Source of the DNA: Candidatus Parcubacteria bacterium
GTDB taxonomy: Bacteria > Patescibacteriota > Minisyncoccia > UBA6257 > 2-01-FULL-56-20
DNA: 17,449 bases
NCBI GenBank assembly: GCA_027424065.1
Contig: DAIBYH010000005.1
Span: forward strand, 1 to 17,449
Direction of reading: 5' to 3'
The translations under genes and the position numbers were made by a program. The number at the start of each line of letters is the position of its first letter. Positions within the stretch are counted from its first letter, which is position 1. Positions 8,114 through 14,292 of this stretch are shown one piece after another. The notes beneath the pieces were generated by a model that saw nothing but the letters and a program-made list of their open reading frames with translations, was not told where the DNA came from and did not search any database.

Positions 8114-8503
8114 TCAGCGGGACGTGCCGTGTGGGATGGCGGAATGGCGCTTCACTTCGGTCACCCTGTTCGCCTTATCAACGAACACGACGACCGGGTT
8201 CAGGTTCTTCATTTCCGACGGCTCGAGCCATACCTCCGCGAGAATGATGATCTCATCTCCCGGCTGGAAGTGGCGGGCAGGCGGTCCGTTCAGACAGATG
8301 TCGCCGTTGCCGCGCTCGCCCGCCATGATGTATGTGCGCCAGAAGACGCCGTTGCTCCGGTTCGTGATGTTCACGTACTGGAACGGCACCATACCGGCGG
8401 CATCGAGCAGATCCTGATCGATCGTGATGGAACCGACGTAATTCAGGTCCGCCTGCGTCACCGTGGCGCGGTGGATCTTTGCCATACATGCTTCAATCAG
8501 CAT
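8114..8503 (-). CDS. panD: Aspartate 1-decarboxylase PanD
   Basis: A 129-residue pyruvoyl enzyme converting L-aspartate to beta-alanine for pantothenate and CoA. Starting at the ATG at 8503, numbering coincides with the E. coli protein: Lys9, the self-cleavage site Gly24-Ser25 (YVGSITIDQD), Thr57-Tyr58 (RTY) and Asn72 (LNG) all fall at the expected positions. The frame is open further upstream, but this start is backed by homology and by AAGGAG six bases before it, the clearest Shine-Dalgarno site in the window. It has its own promoter and a strong terminator, and no other pantothenate gene is nearby. Confidence 0.95.
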   Translation of the reverse strand: MLIEACMAKIHRATVTQADLNYVGSITIDQDLLDAAGMVPFQYVNITNRSNGVFWRTYIMAGERGNGDICLNGPPARHFQPGDEIIILAEVWLEPSEMKNLNPVVVFVDKANRVTEVKRHSAIPHGTSR

Positions 8504-8509
8504 GCGCTT

Positions 8510-8515
8510 CTCCTT
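8510..8515 (-). promoter_or_regulatory. panD: Shine-Dalgarno site of panD
   Basis: AAGGAG on the minus strand, six bases before the ATG at 8503. It fixes this start over the longer open frame and contrasts with the SD-less starts of most other genes here. Confidence 0.8.
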
Positions 8516-8540
8516 CTGACCCCAGTAGGGATCTGAAGAT

Positions 8541-8569
8541 ATTATGACACGAAAAATATATTTATGCAA
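8541..8569 (-). promoter_or_regulatory. Candidate panD promoter
   Basis: On the minus strand TTGCAT (8564-8569), a 17-base A/T-rich spacer and CATAAT (8541-8546). It leaves a leader of about 30 bases that carries the AAGGAG site. Confidence 0.5.
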
Positions 8570-8570
8570 G

Positions 8571-8656
8571 TCCCTCAGGCGCTCCTCCCTTTCAAGGGAG
8601 GAATTAGAGGAGGGTTTGACCCCTCCCTTTCGAGGGAGGGGGGGTCAGGGGAGGGA
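8571..8656. repeat. Composite palindromic repeat, copy A (upstream of DUF559 gene)
   Basis: Outer arms TCCCTC (8571-8576) and GAGGGA (8651-8656) enclose two hairpins. The first is TCCTCCCTT / AAGGGAGGA (8583-8591 / 8594-8602), followed by ATTAGAGGAGGG. The second is CCCCTCCCT / AGGGAGGGG (8620-8628 / 8633-8641) with a TTCG loop. It is a more degenerate relative of the units at 9136-9211 and 11421-11501. The strands are strongly pyrimidine/purine-biased. Confidence 0.85.
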
Positions 8657-8696
8657 AAGCAAGTGGGGGGTTATAAAAATTTAATGATCCGGCGGC

Positions 8697-8702
8697 TATG
8701 AT
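8697..8702 (+). promoter_or_regulatory. Candidate -10 box for the DUF559 gene
   Basis: TATGAT lies 14 bases before the ATG at 8717, downstream of repeat copy A and of an A/T-rich patch (8671-8684). I see no clear -35. Confidence 0.35.
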
Positions 8703-8716
8703 GACGACATCGGACC

Positions 8717-9085
8717 ATGGCCCATATTTTCAATCCACGATCATCAAGGTCAAAGCGAAAATACCTCCGCGCCGAAAGCACCCTCCCCGAACAACGACTG
8801 TGGTCGCGATTACGGGCGCGCCAGATCAATGGTTATAAATTTCGCCGCCAATTCGGCGTAGGAAATTTTATTTTGGATTTCTATTGTCCAAAACGGAAGC
8901 TCGCGATCGAGGTTGATGGAGATTCGCATGTAGGAAAAGAAAACGAACGATACGACGAACTGCGCGAAAAATATCTTGCGCAATACGGCATTCATTGCTT
9001 ACGATTTACGAACCATGAAATTATGGAAAATCTCGACGGTGTCGCGCAGAACATCTGGAATTTTTTAACGGATGACCCCTCCTGA
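8717..9085 (+). CDS. DUF559 endonuclease-like protein (Vsr/PD-(D/E)XK fold)
   Basis: A 122-residue single-domain protein of the DUF559 family, related in fold to very-short-patch-repair and other restriction-like endonucleases. Visible marks: STLPEQRLWSRLRARQINGYKFRRQ (E25 and the helix with W29), then FILDFYC (D54), KLAIEVDGDSH (E65, D67, H71), which together form the D...ExD-type metal site, and a C-terminal helix-strand ending CLRFTNHEIMENL. No partner methylase or specificity gene adjoins it. The codons are more A/T-rich than those of its neighbours. The last codons (Pro, Ser, TGA) lie inside the first bases of repeat copy B1 (9074-9123), and copy A lies upstream. Nuclease activity is inferred from the fold family; biological role is unknown. 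Confidence 0.88.
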   Translation: MAHIFNPRSSRSKRKYLRAESTLPEQRLWSRLRARQINGYKFRRQFGVGNFILDFYCPKRKLAIEVDGDSHVGKENERYDELREKYLAQYGIHCLRFTNHEIMENLDGVAQNIWNFLTDDPS

Positions 9086-9123
9086 CCTCCCCCCACTTCG
9101 CCGTAGCGGCTTCGCGGGGCGAG
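9074..9123. repeat. Composite repeat, partial copy B1 (contains DUF559 stop codon)
   Basis: Begins with GACCCCTCCTGACCTCCCC (9074-9092), identical to the left arm of copy B2. Its hairpin partner GGGGCGAG (9116-9123) is separated by a loop of about 23 bases carrying the small palindrome GCCGTAGCGGC instead of a tetraloop. The right half of the unit is missing. The TGA of the DUF559 gene is at 9083-9085. Confidence 0.8.
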
Positions 9124-9135
9124 CCCTTAGAAAAA

Positions 9136-9211
9136 CCCCTCCTGACCTCCCCTTGGAAAAGGGGAGGAATTTATTTCCTCCTACCTTTCAAGGTAGGAGT
9201 TAGAGGAGGGG
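9136..9211. repeat. Composite palindromic repeat, full copy B2
   Basis: A 76-bp unit with outer arms CCCCTCCT and AGGAGGGG and two inner hairpins. The left one is CCTCCCCTT / AAGGGGAGG with a GGAA loop; the right one is TCCTACCTT / AAGGTAGGA. It aligns almost base for base with the reverse complement of 11421-11501. On the minus strand the outer stem is followed by TTTTT (9131-9135), so it can act as the intrinsic terminator of glyA, whose stop is at 9226. Confidence 0.9.
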
Positions 9212-9225
9212 AAATGAGCGGGGGT

Positions 9226-10479
9226 TTATGCCTCGATGCCGGGAACCGGGAACTTGAGCGCGAACTCCCGGACGCGGCCGCGCACCTCCGCGAGCTTTGC
9301 ATCGTCGTTCCGATGCGCGAGCGCGTCATCCATGAGGTCGGCAACGGTCTGCATATCGCTTTCCTTGCAACCGCGCGTCGTGAGCGCCGGCGTTCCCAGG
9401 CGGATACCCGACGGATCCATCGGTTTCCGCGCATCGAACGGGATCATGTTCTTATTGATGGAGATGCCGGTCCGCTCCAGGGCTTTCTCCCCTTCCTTGC
9501 CGGTGATCTCCTTGCTGCCGAAAAGGTCCACCAGCATGAGATGATTGTCCGTGCCTCCGGAAACCACGCGATATCCCTTTTTCTGCAATGCGTCCGCGAG
9601 CGCACGGGCATTCGCGATCACCTGCGCGGAATAGGTTTGGAACTCTGGCCGAAGCGCCTCGCCGTAGGCAACCGCCTTCGCGGCGATGATGTGTTCGTGC
9701 GGACCGCCCTGGACGCCCGGAAAGACCGCCTTATCAATGGCCGACGCGAACTGCTCTTTGCACATGATCATGGCGCCCCGCGGACCACGCAGGGTCTTGT
9801 GCGTCGTCGTAGAGACCACATCGCAGAACGGGACGGGGTTTTCAAGCTGCTTTCCGGCAATAAGCCCTGCAATGTGGGCAATATCGGCAAAGAGATAGGC
9901 GCCAACCTTGTCGGCGATGGCGCGGAACCGTTTCCAATCAAATGACCGGGAGTACGCCGAGAATCCCGCAAGGATCATCCGCGGCCGCTCGCGCAGCGCG
10001 ATGGCCTCCACTTCGTCCATGTCGATCGTTTCCGTTTCCTTCCCCACGAAGTACGGCGCGATCGTGTAGAGCTTGCCCGAAAAGTTCAGCGGATGGCCGT
10101 GCGACAAATGGCCGCCCTGGTCCAGCGAAAATCCGAGCACCTTGTCCCCCGGCTGAAGCAGCGCCATATACACCGCGAGATTCGCCGGCGAACCGGAGAG
10201 CGGCTGGACGTTCACGTGCTCCGCGCCGAAAAGTTCCTGGGCGCGGCGGATGGCGAGATTCTCCACCTCATCGATCACCTCATTGCCGCCGTAATACCGC
10301 TTGCCGGGATAGCCCTCGCTGTATTTGTTCGTGAGCACCGATCCCATGGCCTCCAGCACGGCGCGCGAAACATAGTTCTCGCTCGCGATCAGTTCGATGC
10401 CTTCCCGCTCACGCGCCTCTTCCCGCTTCAGGATCTCATAGACCGCGGGATCCTCTTTTGCTACGTTCGGATAGTTCAT
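9226..10479 (-). CDS. glyA: Serine hydroxymethyltransferase GlyA
   Basis: A 417-residue PLP enzyme converting serine and tetrahydrofolate to glycine and 5,10-methylene-THF in the cytosol. Family text runs throughout: ELIASENYVSRAVLEAMGS, TNKYSEGYPGKRYYGGNEVID, NVQPLSGSPANLAVY, FADIAHIAGLIAG, and the PLP lysine in TTTHKTLRGPRGAM. GGTDNHLMLVDL and RLGTPALTTRG follow in the C-terminal domain. The start is the ATG at 10479 (MNYPNVAKEDP) by homology, although the frame remains open upstream. Length is normal. It is monocistronic, with repeat B2 as the likely terminator, and lies divergent from dcd across a MITE-like element. Confidence 0.96.
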   Translation of the reverse strand: MNYPNVAKEDPAVYEILKREEAREREGIELIASENYVSRAVLEAMGSVLTNKYSEGYPGKRYYGGNEVIDEVENLAIRRAQELFGAEHVNVQPLSGSPANLAVYMALLQPGDKVLGFSLDQGGHLSHGHPLNFSGKLYTIAPYFVGKETETIDMDEVEAIALRERPRMILAGFSAYSRSFDWKRFRAIADKVGAYLFADIAHIAGLIAGKQLENPVPFCDVVSTTTHKTLRGPRGAMIMCKEQFASAIDKAVFPGVQGGPHEHIIAAKAVAYGEALRPEFQTYSAQVIANARALADALQKKGYRVVSGGTDNHLMLVDLFGSKEITGKEGEKALERTGISINKNMIPFDARKPMDPSGIRLGTPALTTRGCKESDMQTVADLMDDALAHRNDDAKLAEVRGRVREFALKFPVPGIEA

Positions 10480-10499
10480 GGGTCGGTTGGAATGTCTCC

Positions 10500-10507
10500 A
10501 TTGTATA
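10500..10507 (-). promoter_or_regulatory. Candidate glyA -10 box
   Basis: The minus strand reads TATACAAT, giving TATACA or TACAAT, about 20 bases before the glyA ATG. There is no good -35 and no Shine-Dalgarno site at a useful distance. It lies just outside the MITE-like element. Confidence 0.4.
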
Positions 10508-10536
10508 CCTCTTCCGGGAAAACCGGAAAGGGTGCG

Positions 10537-10808
10537 AGAACCTATCCAAAAACTGTTCCGTCCGCGTTGTGGGCCATGGGCCGTGAGCGCAAGGCGCAAG
10601 GGAAAGACAGTAGCCCAAGCTACGGCTTCCCCGAAGCAACGCAGCGATCGTGGATCATGGCCCACAACCCTCCGGGATCCGGCTCCTTTCGGCAAACGCA
10701 TCGTTCCTGCGGGAGTCATCGTGCCCACGGGCACGCCTCCTCCCTGGCGCCTCGCGCTTGCCGAAAGGGGCCGGGATCGCGGACTGGAATAGTTTTTGGA
10801 TAGGTTCT
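10537..10808. mobile_element. MITE-like element with long terminal inverted repeats and two internal hairpins
   Basis: The ends AGAACCTATCCAAAAACT (10537-10554) and AGTTTTTGGATAGGTTCT (10791-10808) are perfect 18-bp inverted repeats. The match continues inward to about 30 bp with one mismatch and one indel. Inside, GTTGTGGGCCATG / CATGGCCCACAAC (10566-10578 / 10656-10668) form one hairpin whose tip is GTAGC-CCAA-GCTAC. A second pairs 10676-10699 with 10754-10778 and carries GTGCCC-AC-GGGCAC inside. I see no plausible protein and no clear target-site duplication. It fills most of the 341-base glyA-dcd gap, and its right end abuts the -10 box of dcd. Confidence 0.8.
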
Positions 10809-10813
10809 ATAAT
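10808..10813 (+). promoter_or_regulatory. dcd -10 box, predicted leaderless
   Basis: Perfect TATAAT, seven bases before the ATG at 10821; its first base is the last base of the MITE-like element. The best -35 candidate (TGGAAT, 10785-10790, 17-base spacer) would lie inside the element. No Shine-Dalgarno site. Confidence 0.6.
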
Positions 10814-10820
10814 GCCACCT

Positions 10821-11411
10821 ATGATCCTCTCTGACCGCGACATTAAAAAGGCATTAAAGGACGGGCGCATCACGATCGATCCCCTTTTTCCCCATGCCGT
10901 TCAGCCGGCTTCCGTAGATCTGCATCTCGGCGCTGATTTCCTCGTTTTCCGGACGGAGGAATCCATCGCCATTGATCCGAAAGAATCCATCGATCACATG
11001 ATGGACAGCGTGACGATCAACCCGAAACGGAACTTCATCATCCATCCCGGAGAGTTCGCACTCGGCATCACGTACGAGGTCGTCGGCGTCGCCGATGATA
11101 TCGTGGGGCGCCTGGAAGGAAAATCGTCCCTTGGCCGCATCGGCCTCATCATCCACGCCACGGCAGGATATCTGGACCCGGGCAACCGGCTCAAGATGAC
11201 GCTGGAGCTTCACAACATATCCCCGCTCCCGATCCAGCTCTACTACAAAATGCCCATCGCACAGCTCTCTTTCACGCCGCTCACGACCGCCGCGGAAAAT
11301 CCGTACGGCAAAAAGAAGCTCGGCAGCAAATATTACGGCGCCATGAAACCGCAGGCGTCCCAGTATTGGAAGAACTTCAAGAAGAACAACGACTGGATGA
11401 AGTTCGGCTGA
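10821..11411 (+). CDS. dcd: dCTP deaminase (Dcd family)
   Basis: A 196-residue trimeric enzyme of the dCTP deaminase/dUTPase superfamily, making dUTP from dCTP for dTMP synthesis. It opens MILSDRDIKKAL, with QPASVDLHLG (28-37), GRLEGKSSLGR (nucleotide-binding Ser/Arg block, 96-106), HATAGYLDPG (112-121) and the catalytic Glu in LELHN (E129). The usual GFxG after DPG is GNRL here. A bifunctional dCTP deaminase/dUTPase cannot be excluded from sequence alone. An ATG at 10812 (MPPM...) overlaps the -10 box, so I chose 10821. The frame is also open far upstream through the MITE-like element, without homology. Confidence 0.93.
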   Translation: MILSDRDIKKALKDGRITIDPLFPHAVQPASVDLHLGADFLVFRTEESIAIDPKESIDHMMDSVTINPKRNFIIHPGEFALGITYEVVGVADDIVGRLEGKSSLGRIGLIIHATAGYLDPGNRLKMTLELHNISPLPIQLYYKMPIAQLSFTPLTTAAENPYGKKKLGSKYYGAMKPQASQYWKNFKKNNDWMKFG

Positions 11412-11420
11412 GAATAAAAA

Positions 11421-11501
11421 GACCCCTCCTCTGACTCCTCCCTCGAAAGGGAGGAGGAGTTAAACTCCTTCCCCTTATCTAAGGGGAGGTCAGGAGGGGT
11501 C
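11421..11501. repeat. Composite palindromic repeat, full copy C
   Basis: Outer arms GACCCCTCCT (11421-11430) and AGGAGGGGTC (11492-11501) enclose CTCCTCCCT-CGAA-AGGGAGGAG and CCCCTTA-TC-TAAGGGG hairpins. In reverse complement it aligns with copy B2 over the whole unit. A's precede the left arm (11416-11420), so on the minus strand the outer stem is followed by TTTTTATT and can terminate the pil operon. It fills the gap between the convergent dcd and pil genes. Confidence 0.9.
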
Positions 11502-11518
11502 CTTGCCGGCGTTTTTAA

Positions 11519-11818
11519 CTACGGCGCAATGAAAGGATTCGGCCGGCTGACGGGAACCGGACCCGTTGAGGTCGGTTCACCGATATACTGCTTGAGCGAC
11601 TGGAATTGCGTGCTTCCCGTAAGATTCTGCGGATTGACGGTTGCAACCGGAAGCGCCTCAACGCTCTGGAGCGTACCGGTCGGCAGGATCGTCGCCGACG
11701 GCGGCGCGACGAAAAAGATGTAGTAGATCGCGGCGATGATGATACCGAGGACCACAAGCCAGCCGAAGAATGCAAGGATGCCGGTGTTCTTTTTTTCCGC
11801 TTCAACGATAATGGCCAT
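11519..11818 (-). CDS. Small single-TM protein at the end of the pil operon
   Basis: A 99-residue protein with one transmembrane segment (about 14-36, GILAFFGWLVVLGIIIAAIY) and a short polar, Pro/Thr-rich tail outside the membrane (ILPTGTLQSVEALPV, ending SRPNPFIAP). I do not recognise the family. Its place right after a pilO-like gene (six-base gap) suggests a type IV pilus inner-membrane accessory, in the position often held by PilP, but it lacks a lipoprotein cysteine and the PilP beta domain. No Shine-Dalgarno site; probably the last gene of the operon, ending 18 bases from repeat copy C. Confidence 0.75.
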   Translation of the reverse strand: MAIIVEAEKKNTGILAFFGWLVVLGIIIAAIYYIFFVAPPSATILPTGTLQSVEALPVATVNPQNLTGSTQFQSLKQYIGEPTSTGPVPVSRPNPFIAP

Positions 11819-11824
11819 GGTTGA

Positions 11825-12439
11825 TTATTGCGTTTGGTAATACGTTGCGACCGTTATGCTGTAGTTGAAAATATCGCGGGTCGTGACCGTCTTTCCGGAA
11901 ACCACCGCAGCGCTCCCCTGCTGGAGCGTCACCGCCTGAACATCAAAGATCCGGATATTGGTCTCGAGGTCCTGGAGAAAGCTCTTGAACTGTTCGTAAC
12001 TCCCCGATGCGGCGAGGGTGAACGTAAAAGTGCCGAGGGGCTTCATGAGCTGCGTCGAGGTGGCGCTCGCCGCGGCGGGCAGCTGGGCGACCCGAAGGCG
12101 CGGCGGCGTGGCAGAAATGCTCGTGATCGCGATACCGGTGTTCTCCGCGATGCCCTGGATCTGCGCAAGCGCGCCGGCAACATCTTCGCCGGACGGCATG
12201 GCAAGATTGACGTTCGTGGCGTTCTGCGCATCGTTCTGATAGGCGTTCAGAACGGTCTGCACCTGTTTCACGGTTGCCGTCTGAGTCGTCAGATAGTTCT
12301 GTTCGCCGATCTGCTGCGACTGGAGATTTTTCGCGGCATTATATTCGGGCTGCACGAGATCGAAAAAGGCGACGACCGCCGCAATGAGGAACAGGAAGCC
12401 GAGGAAAGCGCTGAAGAGCCGTTTGGAGCTTTGGTTCAT
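11825..12439 (-). CDS. pilO: PilO-like type IV pilus inner-membrane protein
   Basis: A 204-residue protein with a bitopic layout: TM about 9-29, a coiled-coil-like stretch (about 30-80), then an alpha/beta domain with GEDVAGALAQIQGIAENTGIAI, and LGTFTFTLAASGSYEQFKSFLQDLETNIRIFDVQAV, which is the ferredoxin-like fold text of PilO proteins. PilO pairs with PilN to form the alignment complex linking PilM to the pilus channel. The ATG overlaps the TGA of the preceding gene (ATGA), implying coupled translation. Assignment rests on topology, the C-terminal pattern and position, so it is family level. Confidence 0.82.
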   Translation of the reverse strand: MNQSSKRLFSAFLGFLFLIAAVVAFFDLVQPEYNAAKNLQSQQIGEQNYLTTQTATVKQVQTVLNAYQNDAQNATNVNLAMPSGEDVAGALAQIQGIAENTGIAITSISATPPRLRVAQLPAAASATSTQLMKPLGTFTFTLAASGSYEQFKSFLQDLETNIRIFDVQAVTLQQGSAAVVSGKTVTTRDIFNYSITVATYYQTQ

Positions 12440-13101
12440 GGCGTTGTAGTGGTTGCGGCGGGTGTCGTGCTGGTCGTGGTCGCAGGGAGAGCGGCCGATG
12501 AGGTCGTCGCTGCCGGAACCGCGGCCGGCGCAGCCACCGTGGAGGTTGCACCCTGCCAGGTAAGCAGGCTGGGGCTTGCCGTCAGGACCAGATTGAAGAG
12601 CCATCCGTTCGGCGACTGCGAATACGTAATATTGGAAAGCGATACCGACGTAACATCCGGCGATGCCTCAAAGACGGCGACCTGCTCCGAAATGTCCGCG
12701 GGCGTCTTCGCGATGCCGGCGAGCGTCACCTGGCGGTTCTGCGCGTACGTCATGTTCGTGAAGTAGATGTTCGCCTCGGTATGGTTCTCGAGCCACGTCA
12801 GGAACTGCGAGAAATAAATGTGGTTCTTGACGAGCGACTGCAGATTGCTGATCTGCGAGTAGAAGGTCACGAGGTTCGCCTCCTCGGCGGGCGTAACGGA
12901 TTGCCCGAGCTGGCCCACCTGTTTCTGAAGCGATGCGATCTGGCCGTTCAGGTACGGCTCATAGCCGTAGCGGAGACCGGCGAAGATGGCAAGCACGATG
13001 AGCAGAATGCCGCCGGAAAAAAGAATGACGCCAAACGACCACCCGGGCGTCCGACGGGTTTCCTGGCTCAATTGCTCAACGACCTGCTGGGGAAGCGCCA
13101 T
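12436..13101 (-). CDS. pilN: PilN-like type IV pilus inner-membrane protein
   Basis: A 221-residue bitopic protein: short cytoplasmic N-terminus (MALPQQVVEQLSQETRRTPG), TM about 21-45, a helical linker (IASLQKQVGQLGQ), and a domain with the PilN-type pattern TWLENHTEANIYFTNMTYAQNRQVTLAGIAKTPADISEQVAVFEASPDVTSVSL in short pieces. The tail after about 185 is a Thr/Ala/Pro low-complexity segment. The N-terminus lacks a clear match to the PilM-binding motif of classical PilN. It lies between pilM and the pilO-like gene and has its own strong -10 box. PilN identity is from topology, sequence pattern and gene order. Confidence 0.8.
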   Translation of the reverse strand: MALPQQVVEQLSQETRRTPGWSFGVILFSGGILLIVLAIFAGLRYGYEPYLNGQIASLQKQVGQLGQSVTPAEEANLVTFYSQISNLQSLVKNHIYFSQFLTWLENHTEANIYFTNMTYAQNRQVTLAGIAKTPADISEQVAVFEASPDVTSVSLSNITYSQSPNGWLFNLVLTASPSLLTWQGATSTVAAPAAVPAATTSSAALPATTTSTTPAATTTTP

Positions 13102-13107
13102 ACAATT

Positions 13108-13136
13108 ATTATAGAGGTAAACGTGGAAAGTGAGAA
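13108..13136 (-). promoter_or_regulatory. Promoter of the pilN-pilO segment, predicted leaderless
   Basis: On the minus strand TTCTCA (13131-13136, four of six matches), a 17-base spacer and a perfect TATAAT (13108-13113). The pilN ATG follows after six bases (AATTGT). No Shine-Dalgarno site. Confidence 0.6.
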
Positions 13137-13197
13137 GTTAAAAACTTATGAAAAGAAGATTGTCCGATCCGGCTGCCGCGCTACCATAACGAAGGCC

Positions 13198-14280
13198 CTA
13201 TACCCCTTTCATGCCGAGACCGAGCGCGAGCGGCAGCACGGCGTTCAGCTCGGGGATCAGCGGCTCCATTTCGGGCGGATATGCGAACCGCGTGAACGGG
13301 GCGATCTTCACCGTCGGCAGACCGATCGACCGCTCCACGTAGTTCTCAATGCCAAGAAGATTCGCTCCCCCGCCGGCCAGAACGACGCGCTCCGATTTCC
13401 GCGCAGACGGAAACTGCTGGCCGTACAGGAACTGCGCCTTCTTCACTTCATTCAGTATAACATCCAGGAACGGCAGCATGATAGTGGACAATTCGTAGCT
13501 CGGACCGGTCCCCAGCACGCCGCGCTCCTTCTTCAATTCCTCCGCGCGGAGCGGGTTGATGCTCAAGCTGGACGCGAGCGCCTGCGTGAGGGACGCTCCG
13601 CCGTAATCGCTCTGCGTCGCCCACATCAATCCGCCGTTCTCCAAAAAAATGGAGCTCGTGGAACGGCTGCCGATATCCACGACGAGCGTCGGCGTCGGAT
13701 CGGAACCGAGGATCCGCGTCATGCTCAAGCTCTCTATCTCCAATGCCCGAAGCGTAAGGCCCGCCGATGCGAACATGGACTGGTATTTCTTGATCTGCTC
13801 CTGCGGCACCGAGATCAGAAGTATCTTCTGATGGAAAAATCCCTTCTCGTCGGTGTACTCCGCGACCTTCAGCCAGTCCAGGGCCACTTCCGCGAGCGGC
13901 AGCGGCACGTACTGCTTCGCCTGGTAGACGATCGCCTGCTGGATCTCCTTGGGATCCATGCGCGGGAAATCAAGCACCGACACGAAGGCCGAGAACAAGG
14001 GCAGCGACGCGACGGCATCCTTCGCCTGCGTCCCCATCTCGCGGACCACGGTCTTCAAGAGGTCCACGATCTCCGACTCAAAGATCTTCAAGCTGCTCGT
14101 CTGGAGCGCCTGGTTCTCGCGGGCGAGATAGCCGCTCGATTCCAGAATGCCGTAGTTCAAAAGCTCCGGCCGGTCGCCGGTCGTCTTCACCTCGGCGACC
14201 TTGATGGAGGTCGTGCCGATGTCCACGCCAAGATAGGAAGGAAAAGCCTTCCGTTTCAAAAAATTCAGGGGGTTTTCCAT
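13198..14280 (-). CDS. pilM: Type IV pilus assembly ATPase-like protein PilM
   Basis: A 360-residue actin-fold protein (FtsA/Hsp70-like) of the cytoplasmic side of the pilus alignment complex. The N-terminal phosphate-1 motif is YLGVDIGTTSIKVAEV (about 16-31), the second phosphate loop LVVDIGSRSTSSIFLENG, and the adenosine-binding VVLAGGGANLLGI comes near the C-terminus, with FPRMDPKEIQQAIVYQAKQYVPLPLAE as the PilM-specific 1C-type insertion. Length is normal. It is followed after 96 bases by pilN. The ATG is 12 bases from the divergent comF start, so promoters of the two genes must overlap. Confidence 0.92.
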   Translation of the reverse strand: MENPLNFLKRKAFPSYLGVDIGTTSIKVAEVKTTGDRPELLNYGILESSGYLARENQALQTSSLKIFESEIVDLLKTVVREMGTQAKDAVASLPLFSAFVSVLDFPRMDPKEIQQAIVYQAKQYVPLPLAEVALDWLKVAEYTDEKGFFHQKILLISVPQEQIKKYQSMFASAGLTLRALEIESLSMTRILGSDPTPTLVVDIGSRSTSSIFLENGGLMWATQSDYGGASLTQALASSLSINPLRAEELKKERGVLGTGPSYELSTIMLPFLDVILNEVKKAQFLYGQQFPSARKSERVVLAGGGANLLGIENYVERSIGLPTVKIAPFTRFAYPPEMEPLIPELNAVLPLALGLGMKGV

Positions 14281-14292
14281 AACGATAAAAAG

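Noticed and set aside
7058..8536. 492-codon plus-strand frame over folD and panD
   Set aside because: Shadow of two certain genes on the other strand, with high Arg and His content.
8571..9211. CRISPR array
   Set aside because: The repeated units are self-complementary, differ in sequence, and lack regular spacers; no cas gene is present.
10812..10820. Alternative dcd start at 10812 (MPPM)
   Set aside because: This ATG overlaps the -10 box and would lie upstream of the predicted transcript start; homology begins at 10821.
10537..10820. Protein-coding use of the frame open through the MITE-like element into dcd
   Set aside because: The translated text changes with the inverted repeats and has no family resemblance; the DNA is explained by nested palindromes.
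12781..14292. Long plus-strand open frame before comF
   Set aside because: It is antisense of pilN and pilM; only the part from 14293 has recognisable protein sequence.
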